The notes under the pieces are model-generated. The model saw only the letters and a list, made by a program, of their open reading frames with translations. It was not told the DNA's origin and did not search any database. A DNA stretch of 64,000 bases from Glebionis coronaria (Eukaryota > Streptophyta > Magnoliopsida > Asterales > Asteraceae). The stretch spans positions 22,965,224 to 23,029,223 of the forward strand of contig CM046876.1 of assembly GCA_025667525.1 (NCBI GenBank), written 5' to 3'. The stretch's first letter is position 1. Every line of letters begins with the position of its first letter. Shown one piece after another: positions 31,605-43,079 of the stretch. A program made the position numbers and the translations under genes.

Positions 31605-33482
31605 ATATCATTATATGTGAAGAAGCAAAAGTTTATTTCAAGATAGGAATGTAAACACTCCAACCATCATAAATAAAATTTTGCAACTTTGTATCCATCC
31701 TAATGTAGCTCCACATACCTGCATAGTTAGATAAAAACCATAAAAACACACACCAACAGAGGCTACCCTATCCCATGAAAATGGGTAGAGATAACATTTC
31801 AGTGGATAAAAATAATATCAGTGGAAAGACCAACAATGCATGTTCCTTGAGCATCCACTATCCCAATATCCTTGATCATTAACCTGCTTTTGGATAGGCT
31901 GCTCAAAAAGAAAACAAATTAGTTTTCTTTGGAGATCCAAGCCTTATAAGACTTGGATCTATCTAGTTGTTCAACTAGAGTGGTCTTATTCTTTACCACA
32001 ATTCCATGTTCATCCCTTTTTGCCCTGAGTACCCAATTTGTTCCAATGAGTCCAGTAATGACCTTCTCAAGGTATTTAAATCTATTGCAACTCATTGAAA
32101 TACCATTAAAATTAGAGTTTTGCTCTTGTTTAGGTTTCCATGTTAAGTAGGATGATGCTTCAGACCCTTGACCCTTATTAACCAAGTATCTTTGTTTATA
32201 TGGTCTAAAATAAGGTCTCATACAACACTTGGAGCTGTCAGCGTTGCATTTGTTCCTGTCAGCGTTGAACTTGTTCCTGTCAGCGCTGAATTTTTTGTTA
32301 TCAGCGCTGAATTTGTTCTTATCAGCGCCCAAATTAGGGTTTGCTATAGTAACATACTGTCTGTTTGACCAAGTGTTGGTCTTTTGAAAGGGCCTTTGTC
32401 CATGGGTATTAGCTGCCTTAGAGAAGAAAGGAGCTGGTCTAGTAGCCTGTGGTCTAGTGTGGACAAAAGGTCTATGGTTGACATTAGATGACCTATTATC
32501 AGCGAATGATATATATTCACTCACACAATTATTTGCCAAATGTGAGAAGCTCCCACATGAGTAACAAGCCTTTTTGAACACAAAATTAGGCTTAGACTGA
32601 TAAAACCCTGTCTCATTAACACTTTCTTGGCTTCTGAATGACCTAGGTTTCCTATACATTTCAGCGTATTTAACACTAGGTTGTTTCTTAATTGGGGAGC
32701 CAAGATTAACAGCTTTTCCAGTGATGGGATTGGTCACAGTGATAGGTGTAGATACTACTGGACTCTCAATGGGTGTAGGCACATATGGACTCTCACTAAG
32801 CATCCCACCCTTAACAAACAAAGTAGGGTTGGCCTTCTTCCACTCTTCTAGGTCAATAACCTTTTGTTGATATACATCAACTGGAGAGAGAACTCTAGAT
32901 GGAGGAATAAATTCCTCTTCTTGGAGTTCTGGAATATCAGTCCAAGAGAGATCCTTTTTATGGACACCATAGAAGTTCCCAGCAGGTGGTGGAACAGCCA
33001 CATATTCTTTTAACCCAATCCCAGACATATCCCTAGAATCCCTTTGTTCACTAACACATTTTTCTAGGGTTTGTGAGGCTTTATCAAATCTCTGAATTTT
33101 AAGGTCTAAATAATCCTTATTTTTGATAGCCTCATCTAACTTAGCCTGTAATTCAGCATTGACTCTCTCCATGATGTTTCTAATATCCATACTGGCATTT
33201 AACTCATGTTTTAAGATATTTATTTTTATCTTTTAAGTCAAATTCCATTTTCTTGTACTCAGAAACTGTCTTCTCAGTTTGAGTGAGAGCAATTTGATAG
33301 TTAGACAGTTTGCATCTTTCAGTACTCACATCATCTAACAACCTTAACACCTCTTTGTTAAGTCTCTCAGTATTTAACCTACAAGAAGAGTCATTACATA
33401 CCTCATTATCAGATGACGAAGATGAGTTGGAACTTGAAGTAGACTTGGCCTTGACTGAAAACATCATCAGATTCTTCTTCAC
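31605..33482 (-). pseudogene. gag: Copia 2b partial gag fused to an RT scrap
   Basis: Minus strand. 33482-33204 is a Ser-rich and coiled-coil segment; after a frame change 33190-31919 continues with 'LDLKIQRFDKASQTLEKCVSE', a zinc knuckle CYSCGSFSHLANNC, and a 7-residue repeat of the form (S/N)ADRNKF (complement of about 32226-32332). It then passes directly into 'GTNWVLRAKRDEHGIVVKNKTTLV', the start of copia RT (compare copia-3 Pol near residue 630). The N-terminal gag half seen in 2a and everything between gag and RT are deleted. 31605-31918 is noncoding by eye and borders copia-3. Confidence 0.78.
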
Positions 33483-33549
33483 CTTCTTCCTTAGCCTGGT
33501 TCACCTCACGGTATTGGATCTCGTTCTTCAAATCAAAGTTTCTCAACAA

Positions 33550-33561
33550 GCTCTGATACCA
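33550..33561 (-). other. Copia 2b primer binding site
   Basis: Complement reads TGGTATCAGAGC (initiator-Met tRNA type), two bases inside the 5' LTR. Confidence 0.88.
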
Positions 33562-33563
33562 CT

Positions 33564-34090
33564 TGTTGATCCCAAACTTAGATCGATTTAGCTTTATGTA
33601 TACGAGATTAGATCAAGTAATACACTTAGAGAAACCTTTGTATATGATTATGAATTGAAGTGTTATGCGGAATTTAACACTTAACCAAGAACACACAATG
33701 ATATAAACAAACTTTCACTTTGATTATCAATATCAAACTTGCTTACAATGAAAGTAGTTTACAAACGAAAAATTATATGAAACTTATATCAAACATTAAC
33801 CTAAAGGTCTTCTTTTATAGACATAAGAAGCCTTGTACAATAATCTACGTATCAGCTATTCTAGGTAAAGATAAATATAGAAAATACAATGTTGTTCCTA
33901 TCTTTACTAGAAGTAATCTAGAATACAATAAACGCGTAGAGAATATCTTCCATCAGTGCTTGTCTTCAATGTGTCAACGCTTGACTTTATCTTGTCAACG
34001 CTTGAGCTGTCAGCGCTTGAATTGTTATTGTCAACGCTTGTATTACTCTTGTCAGCGCTCAAGTGATCTGGCCTTAATTTATTCCCAACA
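33564..34090 (-). repeat. Copia 2b 5' LTR (527 bp)
   Basis: Minus strand TGTTGGGAATAAAT...GGGATCAACA. Near its start a repeat array with unit lengths 21, 21, 15, 21, 21 (CGCTGACAAGAGTAATACAAG, CGTTGACAATAACAATTCAAG style units, each broken here by the comma) lies at the complement of about 33955-34070. Confidence 0.87.
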
Positions 34091-34095
34091 AATGC

Positions 34096-35701
34096 TAGCA
34101 TTTAAGTCATGATTCAACACATTGATTTGATCTTTTAGGTTAAGCTCCATTTTCTTATATTCAGCCACAGTCTTTTCAGTTTGAGTAAGAGCAAGTTGAT
34201 AATTAGATAACTTGCATTTTTCATCAAAAACAACTGATTTTAACTTTAAAATTTCTTTGTTAAGCTTTTCAGTGTTTAGACGACAACCCTTACTACAAAA
34301 TGCATCATCATATACCTCATTGTCTGATGAAGATCAAGAATGTGCCATATGAGCATGGTGAACATGCTCCTCTTCCACCTTTTCTGCAACCAAGGCCTTG
34401 TTCTCTTCCACATCCTTGGCCAAAAAGCTCCAGTCCCAGCCAACACCATCAATCTCTTGCATGGCTACCATAGCTTTTGTATCTTCAACCTTGGTGATTT
34501 GACTAGAAGGCTTCCCAGCACCAGACCTTCTTGGAGATCTACACTCTCTCATAAAGTGACCAATTCTATGGCAATTGTAACACTCAACCTTGGATTTATC
34601 AAACCCAGCAATGTCTTTAGCATTAAAAGTCATCTTCTTCCTGAATCTCCAATTCCATCTATTTGCCCTTATGCTTGCAAGTGCCATATACCACTTTATG
34701 TCCATATCTTTCAAGTGCTCATCGCTAATTTGCTCAAGGTCCTCATATGTAATCACTGAACCATTGGGCAATGAAGCAATGTATGCACACACTGTATCTA
34801 GATCAATACCAGCAGGCTTAACTCTTGGTGAGTCAACATTGTATGTGTCAGCGTTTAAATTTGGGGCGCTGACAAAGCTTTATCCAACGTTGACCCAAGG
34901 TGATCCAGTAATGGGGTGCATGTATGACTCCCTTTGATCAAATTGACCTTCACTATGTGAGAAGAAGGCCATATTTCCATTGGTAGATTTGCTACCTTGT
35001 TCCAAAAGGATTTCACTCTCTACAATCCTCAATTTATTGTAGACGTCATCAAAAGTAGAACTTTTGTGAGTATTATTAGTAATCATAGACCTTGCTTCAA
35101 TCTTCCATGCGTCGCCAAGACTTTTAAGGAAAGTGGTGATGATATCAGCATCATCATGCACTGTTCCCATAAATGACAACTTGCTTGTTATGTCAAGAAG
35201 TCTGTTTCTCACCCCACTTAGCTTTTCATTGGGGAGAGCTTTGAACACAGCATACTCATGCAAGAGTTGCTTCTTTTTCTCTGTGGCAGTATCATCATTA
35301 CCACCATAAGTGACTTAAAGGGCTGCCCAAAGATCTTTTGCAGACTCATAGCCTCTATACTTGTGCTGATTGGCTTGTCCCAAAGAGAGTTTGAGGATGC
35401 TTAGAGTTTTCATGTCATTCCTTCTCTTTCCAATGTCCTCAACTGAGACAGCTCTCCCATCTTCAGGTTTTTCTTTTCGATCTTCCTCACTTGAGCCTAG
35501 AGTTGATCTTAGAGTGATAGCAGCTTGAATCTTGGCAGCCTTATCGAATGTGTTTCCAAATCCAATAATTTCCCAAAGAGTGTGGTCATGGATTTGAAGG
35601 TACTACTAAAAATTGAACTTCCACGGCTCAAAGTTGTCTGGTTCTAGCATGGGGATTTTTATGTTATGTCTTGAGGAGGAGGTCAACTCTAGAGTAGACA
35701 T
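34096..35701 (-). pseudogene. gag: Copia 2a gag, proximal part
   Basis: ATG at 35701 (minus) gives MSTLELTSSS...IPMLEPDNFEPWK, a typical copia gag start, but TAG at 35606-35608 ends it after 31 codons. Later open pieces keep the gag order: 35263-34880 (UBN2-like, 'LGDAWKIEARSMI', 'TFDDVYNKLRIVE') and 34792-34334 (helical, then zinc knuckle CYNCHRIGHFMREC). It continues left in more broken form to the AATGC site, then at 17547. Several stops and frameshifts, so not functional. Confidence 0.8.
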
Positions 35702-35786
35702 GTTGTCTGGATTTTAGGGTTTCTTGAAAATTAGGGGTTTGGCGATTTAGGGTTTTTGTGTTCTTTAGATCAAAGTTCCTCAACAA

Positions 35787-35798
35787 GCTCTGATACCA
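35787..35798 (-). other. Copia 2a primer binding site
   Basis: Complement TGGTATCAGAGC, two bases inside the 5' LTR at 35801. Confidence 0.88.
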
Positions 35799-35800
35799 CT

Positions 35801-36273
35801 TGTTGATCCCAAACTTAGATCGAATTAGCTTGTGTAAATGAGAATAAATCAAGTTAAACACTTAGAGAAACTTTGTTGTATATGAAATAATTTAAGTATT
35901 ATGTGGAATTAATACTTAAACAAGAACACACAAACAAGATAAACCAAACTTTCACTTTGATTGATTAATCGAACTTGCGTACAATGAATGTGTGAAAAAC
36001 ATATATTGAACTAAACATAAAGGCCTCCTTTTATAGATTAAGGAACCTTGTACAAGAGTCTACGTATCAGCTATTTTAGGTAAAGATAAACATAAAAAAT
36101 AAAACGTTTAGACTAAGTGACTTATTAGTGACTTATTAGTGCTTGACTTCTTCTTATCAACACTTGACTTCTTCCTGTCAACGCTTGTCATGACAACTCT
36201 TGATTTCTTCCTATCAACGTCCAATTTCCTCTTGTCAGCGTCCAAGTGTCTTGGCTACATTTTATTCCCAACA
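35801..36273 (-). repeat. Copia 2a 5' LTR (473 bp)
   Basis: Minus strand TGTTGGGAATAAAATG...GGGATCAACA, with TATA-like sequence (complement of tttatag near 36030) and a 21/21/15/21/21-bp repeat array at the complement of about 36150-36250. Confidence 0.87.
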
Positions 36274-36984
36274 ACAATCCTAATTAGGTTGTGATTCTGT
36301 CTAAACCTTTACCGGACGTACCGGGTCGTGGGCCGCACATGATTTATGTGGCCACTGTTCATCCGAACCCATAAGTCCAAATGACATTATTCTAACCCAA
36401 TTGTGAGGGACTAGATATGGGTAGTACCCGTGGGCCGGGTCCATAACCCGGATGGGGACTATACGTCATCATGTCCCCCAAGTCTAGTTGTTACAGCAGC
36501 AGGCGTAACCTCTAGACTAACCATTGCTTCCTCATCTGTACTTAAAAAGACTCATAACACTAACTATTTTGTCGGGACAACATTACTGAAAGCATTAATT
36601 ATAGTCTAAAAACGGTTGTGTGAGCCTGAAAAACTGCACCCCATGGGTCCCCCTCTTGACCCACGAAAAATCAGATAACGAAGTGACCCGTGGGTCCCTC
36701 TGACACTTCAACTGTGCTTCAAATCCAATCCGTTAGATAGACGTAGTGGAGTACACGTGTCGCCCATCCAACGGACCTCAGAAGTCGTGGCAATACTATA
36801 AAAAGGCATGTGTGTGACAGTGCACACACAATATACAAAACCTTCGTCCACCATTGTTAAAACTTTCTTTCCTTCCATTCCTACTTACGCACAGATAGCA
36901 TTTATTACAGGTTAGATCCCCACTCCCTTTTCCATATTTAAATTAAACATGGTTAGGGACAATCCACTATAACGTTCGTGCTTA
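36274..36984 (+). promoter_or_regulatory. Probable promoter and leader of the antisense ORF
   Basis: TATA box TATAAAAAGG at 36797-36806, with CACGTG inside acacgtgtc near 36753-36761 and two CCC(A/G)TGGGTCCC-like motifs upstream (about 36640-36695). A pyrimidine-rich leader and a possible splice acceptor ttattacag|g near 36900-36911 precede the ATG at 36985. No gene in this stretch. Confidence 0.5.
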
Positions 36985-38799
36985 ATGTATTCCCGTACGA
37001 CAAATTCGTTGAATTTTTTTTCTGAATATTACATATCCGAGAGCATTCATCCCACCTATCCAAGTGATAATGAGGCGATCACTGATTGCCCCGTCGGGAA
37101 AATAAGGTTATACACACGCCTATTTGACTCGGCCAATTACCGCATCCCCTTCTCTAGGTTCCTTGTAGATGTTTTGACATACTATGACTTTTATATCACC
37201 CAACTACACTGTATTGGAGCGTGCGAAATAAATCAATTCGAGATAAAATGTCATACTTGCCAGGTAGCTCCGTCCGTGAGTTGATTTAGGTTATTTTACG
37301 TCCACCAAATGGTTATCGGATGGCTGTCGTTTAAGAAGCATCCGGGGAATACACCCATGTGCTATAGTAAGGCACTAGACTCTCTAAAAAACTAGTACGA
37401 GCGATATTTGTTTTTAGAGGCCAATGTATTCCCTTACCCCTTCGTGCTAAAACATTCAATCCGCCCGGATTATCCTCCCCCTTCAAACACCTATAGTGAA
37501 ACGGATGTTAGGATCTTAGATACACACCGTACCCACTTCCACAAAGGTTTGCCAGAAATTTCTTGTGTTTGGTAGGAATCAGCCGTAATTACTTTGACAG
37601 GTCGGATCGATACCCCGTCTTCCTAAACAGCCGTAGAGAGGGTGGGTAAACCTTTGAATGACACTCATAAATGTGACTTGTTTTCCTGTTTTGTGATAGC
37701 TAACATATATCTTTTTTTGATCTCTTTTATATGCAACCATGAACCTATTCGAACTAATTCGTCAAGGAGACCCATCCCAGATCCCTGAACATCACGATCC
37801 CTTTGAATGTGACACCCGAGCCACATTCTGACATGGGCGAATCGCATATCGAAAAGTCACCGCTAGATTTTACGAATGAAGATGGAAGCCAACCATTTCT
37901 AGACGACACAACCGGTCGTTCAAGTTGAGCAAAAGATCCCCCAACCCACTAGGAAGATCAGGGATATAACTTCCATCAACTCTCAGAGGACGTGAACATA
38001 ATGTTCCAATATGAAGATGAGGGGGCAGCTAAGGAGACGGGACCCACAACACAAACCAATTCCGCTTCAAGGAAGCATAAGTCTAAAAGGAAAGTATTGA
38101 AGGAGACATAGGTGGGGATATTTAACGCACCAGTCAAAAGGCTACGGGAGGACCACCCGCAATTTCAAGAGGGTAGCAGCACCAGCGCACCCAAGGAGAA
38201 TCCCGTGGCCCCACCAACTGGCGCGAAAACTCAACCCGACCCTATCGTGTGGAAGGCCACGCCAGTAAACATCGTGCCACCAACACCTTCAGAGATAGCA
38301 GGGATCACGCGTAAGTACTTATTCACTACCCGACTGCTGAGGCCACATTCTGACCTTGACAGGTTCTTCCCTAAAGGACCATGTTAATCATAAGCCGAAG
38401 GCCGCAACTAACATGGTTGCATCCATAAACACCCTGAAGGATGTCCAGTACCCTTTGCTTAATGAATTAGAGGCCCTCAAGGATGCTCTCATTGACCTGA
38501 TTATGGAGCACTTGCATCTAAACACCAACTTTGGTGCGCCGAGTGCGCCCGACTTGTGGATCAACTTACAACCTCATCCTTCCCAGCTTACCATCCCGGT
38601 GTATGCAGACAATCCTCCACCAAATGATCCATGGGCCTTGAAGGGGGAGAAGAATTTGACTGAAGCCATAAAAGCAAACGTGTTCCGAGCGCTGGGAAGA
38701 AAGAGAACCACATACTATGCCCTACCCCTACCGCTGGATCCGCTCATCTACCCCGGTCAGATGGTGTGCCGGTGGCTGCTCCCACCCGTACTGGATTGA
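36985..38799 (+). pseudogene. Antisense ORF of Tat element ('putative gypsy type transposon' family), broken
   Basis: 36985-37284 is open and encodes 'CPVGKIRLYTRLFDSANYRIP' region, then 'FLVDVLTYYDFYITQLH' and 'INQFEIKCHTC', which match from memory the conserved pattern of the plant domain called putative gypsy-type transposon. It stops at TGA 37282; related sequence continues in shifted frames through about 37570. Further pieces at 38112-38387 (Pro-rich) and 38356-38799 ('MVASINTLKDVQYPLLNELEALK', split by frame breaks) would be the C-terminal part. Stops (e.g. 38108-38110) and frameshifts inactivate it. It lies opposite in strand to the integrase. Role in the element is unknown. Confidence 0.62.
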
Positions 38800-39452
38800 C
38801 AATAGCCATAGAGGTCGATGCTGGTGTGTCTACCTTGGCGTCACTGAACCAACAAAGGAAGGAGATAGGAGAATCCATTCTTTCGAAGTGATTGTAATAT
38901 AAACAATTTACCTATGACAACATTAGTACTTGTAATAATATTTTTAACTTATTCGGCCGTGGATGTCCACGACACTTTTTTGTATGTATTTGAAACTTGC
39001 CTTTTGAATATTTTGAGTAGATAACCGTATATCCATGCATTATGTATCACGACTTGTATAAAGACGAAGACTATATGTTACTAGACGTGCACTGTGTGAC
39101 TTTATCATGTCCGGCCTTTGTATGTACGGTATGTGTAAACTTATTATAACGTCTTGTGAATAAGGTGTCTAGTAAGGATTCATGATCCATGGTCATAGGG
39201 GTATGACTGATGAATGCATATGAATAATAGAGAGAAATAAAAGATGCCAAGTAAGAAGCATAGAATAAAATTTGAACAAGAACAAGCCGTGGAGCTAGCT
39301 AGGCACCACGGTATTTTATTATTACGTTTACGATTTTTTGAAACATAATGAAAGAAAATCCTAAGACAAAATGATTCCTAGAGAAAAAATAAATCTTCAT
39401 GGACCTTATTAATGCTGACAGCAGCTGGATATCCATGTGGATGGCCGTAGCC
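38800..39452. other. Tat element spacer between antisense ORF and pol end
   Basis: A/T-rich, no gene seen on either strand; probably 3' ends of two converging transcription units. Confidence 0.55.
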
Positions 39453-40444
39453 TTAAAGATAGCATCTTTTAAGATTGCTAATGTTCCATGTCCGACCTAA
39501 GTCTCGGTCGTCCATGTCACGCAGCCTGTACGCGCCACTACCCAAGGCATCCGTGACTTCATACGACCCTTCCCATTTTGGGCCAAGATTTCCTGTGTTC
39601 TTAGCACGGCTTACTACATTTTCCTGATAAACAAAGTCTCCTGGTTTGAAGGAAACACCGTTTACCTTTGCGTCGTAATACCTTTTCATAGTAGCCTTAG
39701 CTTTTGCCTCATTGATCGCTACCAAATCTCGTTTTTCCTCTAAGAGGTCTAAGTTAATCCGTGGTTCCTCATCGTTCGTGGTGACGTTTATTTCCGTAGT
39801 GTGGATTGTTGGAATTCCAGTTTCGATTGAATCACTGCTTCAGTGTCGTATGCTAGTGCGAATGGAGTGTCCCCATTTGCAGTTTTTATCATTGTTCTAT
39901 GCGACCACAACACATTTGGTAACTCATTGACCCACTTGGATCCCGTTCCATCTAGGCGCGCCTTAATTTCTTCTCCAAAACTTCGATTGGCGAGCTCCAC
40001 TAGACCATTGGTTTGCGGATGCTTGACAGATGCAAAATGTTGGGTGATATTCAACGTCTCGCACCAATCTTTGAATGGGTTATCCGCAAAGTGCTTGCCG
40101 TTGTCAGAAATTATCTCCCCTATTAAGCCAAAGCGACATACAATATTCTCCCATACAAACTTTTTTACTTTTTTTCCGGTGATTGTGGCCACTGCCTTAG
40201 CTTCGATCCAACGGGTAAAATAGTCCATAGCAACAATTAAGAATTTAACACCTCCAGCCGCCATAAGAAAAGGTCCGGCTATGTCAATTCCCCATTTGTA
40301 GAATGACCATGGGGATGTAATTGGTGTTAGCTTTTGTGGTTGGCACCGTGGTACTGGCCTATGCACTTGACAATCATTACATCTTATTATAATGTCCCGT
40401 ACGTCCTTATGCATGGTCGGTAATGTAGGTATTTTTGCAATGCA
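39453..40444 (-). pseudogene. pol: Tat-type integrase, N-truncated, one frameshift
   Basis: Minus strand, 40414-39788 holds 'IIRCNDCQVH' (zinc CC pair), catalytic Asp44 (GIDIAGPF), Asp104 (ISDNGKHF) and Glu140 (NGLVELANRS). A frame change near 39830 moves into the frame of 39725-39453 ('FKPGDFVYQENVVSR', 'LGPKWEGSYEV', 'WNISNLKRCYL' end), the integrase C-terminus of Tat/Ogre-like elements. The reading frame is still open (IAKIPTLPT) up to 40444, where the Athila-2 LTR cuts it off. Integrase would join cDNA to the host genome; this copy cannot. Confidence 0.87.
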
Positions 40445-43079
40445 AATTAAGTTCGTTTCCTCGACTCACTCGAATTGATATCAAATTTAACGTGGATTAA
40501 TTGTTCTTGGTAATTAAAACTCTTTTTGGTAATTTAAAACTAAAAACTATTTAATTAAAATCTAATTAATCTAATTAAAAAGAAAATAAGTAATTAAAAA
40601 TACTTAATTAAAAACTATTTAATCTATTTTAAAACTATCTTAAAATTAAATCTAATTTAATTAACTAAAAGCTTACTATTTAAATTTTAAAACTAATTTA
40701 GACTATACTTAAAACTAATTTGAATTTAAACAAAAATTAAAAACTAAGTTTATATGAAACGTATAAAAATGAAAAGAAACTAAATAAAAAAACAATTTAA
40801 ATTTATAAATTTAATTAAAATATTTTTTTATTTTTTTAATTATTTATAATTTTATAAAAAAAATATAAAGAAAACTTTTAATTAAAATATAACTAAATAA
40901 AACTTGTATTTAAAATGTGAAATAAAACTGACAGCCTAAAAAGATCCTATATTAATTACTAAACCGGTATTAAAACACAAATAAAGGACAAGAACAAATG
41001 GTTAAAGCGTTGGACAATTATACTGGAGGTCAAGGGGTCGAATCCCTGGAATGACAAACTGTGAATATTATTTTTGATTTTTTTTTTGGAATTAAGAACT
41101 CTCAGACCAATTGGGTCTGAGATTTAAGCAGCTTAACCAGCAAACCAAAAAACAAATAAGCTTAAACAGCTTAAACAAAGCAGCTATCTAAACAGACTAT
41201 TAAGCAGATAAAACTGAATACAATAAGCAAATAATAGAAAAAAAATAAGTAGATAGGATAAAAAATAAGCAAACAGTAACTTAAACTTAAATAAGCCAAA
41301 CTTACACTAGCAGACCTAAATATCCATAAAACTTAAAACTAAAACCAAAATCTAAAAAAAACTTAAACAAAACTTAAGCAGATAGGACAATAAGCAGATA
41401 AGATAATAAGCAGATTCAAACACTACTTAAACCATACCAGTTACCAAAATCAAACAATCTCAATTCAAACTAAACCAATCTAAATAAACTTAAACAAGCG
41501 AATCATATTAAGCAGATCCAAACAAATCTCAAACCCAGAAAGTATCTCAACTAAACAAGCAGACTAAATAAACATAAACAGGTATTAAAAATTAAAATTA
41601 ATCTAAACTTAACAAATAATAAAAAGAAAATATGAAACCTTATGATGATACCGTTGAGCCGAAGGGTGAGCGCTGAGCCCCCTTTTAAAACGAATCAAAC
41701 ACCACCATGAATCATCAACTTCACTCGAACCACCATTAAAGTCAACTCGAACCAGATTTATGAAATTTCCCAGTAGGGGAAATTAATAAACCACTTTTAT
41801 TTTCAATATTATTTAATTAAAACAGATTAAAGAGAAATTTGCAATAATAATAAATTTTAACAGAAAAGTAAATAAGACCCGAATTAAACTGAAATAAAAT
41901 TTTATTAATAACTGAAAATTAAATACAATACTTTTGAAAGAAAATTACAATTAACCTATAATCTAATTTTGCAGAAAATAAAATTAAAAATAAAAAAGGC
42001 ACACCGATTACACATATGATGGGGGATTTTATAGGCAAACCCCAAAGCCTTGTTGAGGAAGTTTTTCGATGAAGACATCAAATCTTGGCCCTTGATTCCA
42101 TTTCTTCTCTCTCATTTTCTTGATCAACGGCTGAGAATCGCTCCCTTTTCACTCGGATCGCCAGGCTGTCCACTTTGTGTTTCTTGTGTTTCTTTGAAGC
42201 TGATGTGGAGATTGATGATTGGATGGAGTGGTGGTGGTGATGTGGATGAGCCAATCAAATCAAAGAAAAGAGCCACGTCACAGCATATTCTTCCATCATG
42301 CTCCTCCGGTTTTGATGGGGAATTAATTACCCACACGCGTGAATCACATGCTTCAAGTAAAAAGCCCCAATTTAATTTTGGGGTTAGGGTTTCAGTGAAT
42401 AGTAATTTTTTACAGGTTTTTAGGGTTGGGGAGGGTAACTGCGTTTGTTTGAGAGAGAGATAAAAGATGATAACTTTGTTTGTAATGAAAGAATGTGTGG
42501 GTGAGGTAGGTTTGACCAAGGTGAAAATAAAAAGAATTTACTCCCACCGTCTATAACTTTCATTTGTTGTTGTGGGCTTTTGACCCAAAAACACTTCATT
42601 CGTTTTTTCTTGTATAAATTAATATTCAAAACTTGGGCTATGGAATTTGGCCTTCCATGGACTTTCCCAAATATGAAAACTTCATAATCCCATTATTGGG
42701 CTTTTAGGCCCAATACACATATGCGGGTCCCACCAAAGCCCATTTAACTTGATAAATCTTAAATCCTAGAATAAAAACGATCCTTTCATTTTGACTTCTT
42801 GATATTTCTTCAAATCCTGTGTCGGTTTTGCCGGTTTTCGTGATCTTTGGCACACTTTTGGTTCTTTGTCTCTGTCTTTGTCTTTGTCTCTTTCTTGGAC
42901 TTTTCTTCAACATTTAACCGTGAAATTCCGTGTTTTCTTTCCTTTTGATATTTTGTACCTATTTCACACAAAAACACAAAACCACGCGTAATTCTGACTT
43001 TTACGATATTAAACACATGATTAGGTCTTGTTTTTCCTTGATTTTAGTGGCAAAAGGATAAGTGTTTACACACTTATTA
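40445..43079 (-). repeat. Athila-2 LTR, minus strand, copy 1 (about 2635 bp)
   Basis: The minus strand begins TAATAAGTGTGTAAACAC (complement of 43062-43079), as in the plus-strand LTR at 62726, and ends ...CGAACTTAATT at 40445. TATA box CCTATAAAA is the complement of 42027-42035. It lacks ~40 bp present in the other copies (compare 45241-45280). It contains a tRNA-like segment (40988-41056) and many AATAAGC motifs (complement of GCTTATT). Confidence 0.82.
40988..41056 (+). other. tRNA-like / Pol III promoter-like segment in Athila-2 LTR copy 1
   Basis: A-box-like TGGTTAAAGCG (40999-41009), variable-loop-like AGGTC, and B-box-like GGGTCGAATCC (41035-41045) with a pairing T-stem GGGG/CCCT, followed by long T runs (about 41070-41098). 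The acceptor and D stems are degenerate, so it is a tRNA-derived remnant, not a working tRNA gene. Antisense to the LTR. Confidence 0.5.

Larger units (their letters stand above)
17553..34090 (-). mobile_element. Copia '2b', minus-strand deletion derivative, split by copia-3
   Basis: LTRs 33564-34090 (5', 527 bp) and 17553-18126 (3', 574 bp) with AATGC duplications. Without the copia-3 insertion (19311-31604 plus one TSD copy), its interior is only about 3.1 kb: a partial gag, a scrap of RT fused to it, and an unrecognised 3' part (18127-19310). Protease, integrase and most of RT/RNase H are missing, so it must have moved using proteins from a relative. Confidence 0.85.
17121..36273 (-). mobile_element. 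Copia '2a' remnant, minus strand, split by copia 2b
   Basis: 5' LTR at 35801-36273, primer site, then gag running leftwards to 34096, interrupted by copia 2b (17553-34090, TSD AATGC), and gag resuming at 17547-17121. At 17120/17121 it is fused to the truncated plus-strand copia LTR. Pol and the 3' LTR are absent, so this is a 5' fragment left by a deletion or rearrangement. The LTR family is shared with 2b and the plus-strand copia at 1206. Confidence 0.82.
36274..40444 (-). mobile_element. Tat-type Ty3/gypsy fragment with antisense ORF, minus strand
   Basis: The minus strand carries integrase (40444-39453), truncated at its N-terminus by the Athila-2 LTR. Downstream of pol (lower coordinates) is an ORF remnant on the opposite strand (36985-38799) with its own TATA box. 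This arrangement is known for some Tat/Grande-lineage elements. No LTR boundaries or primer site are visible, so the limits are only the abutting elements. Confidence 0.72.

Noticed and set aside
41000..41060. Functional tRNA gene
   Set aside because: Acceptor and D stems do not pair and the anticodon stem is mostly wobble; kept only as a tRNA-like remnant.
42050..42519. ORFs on both strands in the Athila-2 LTR (also 44743-44955, 63239-63713)
   Set aside because: They occur in each LTR copy, lack domains and overlap the U3/TATA region; most likely noncoding.
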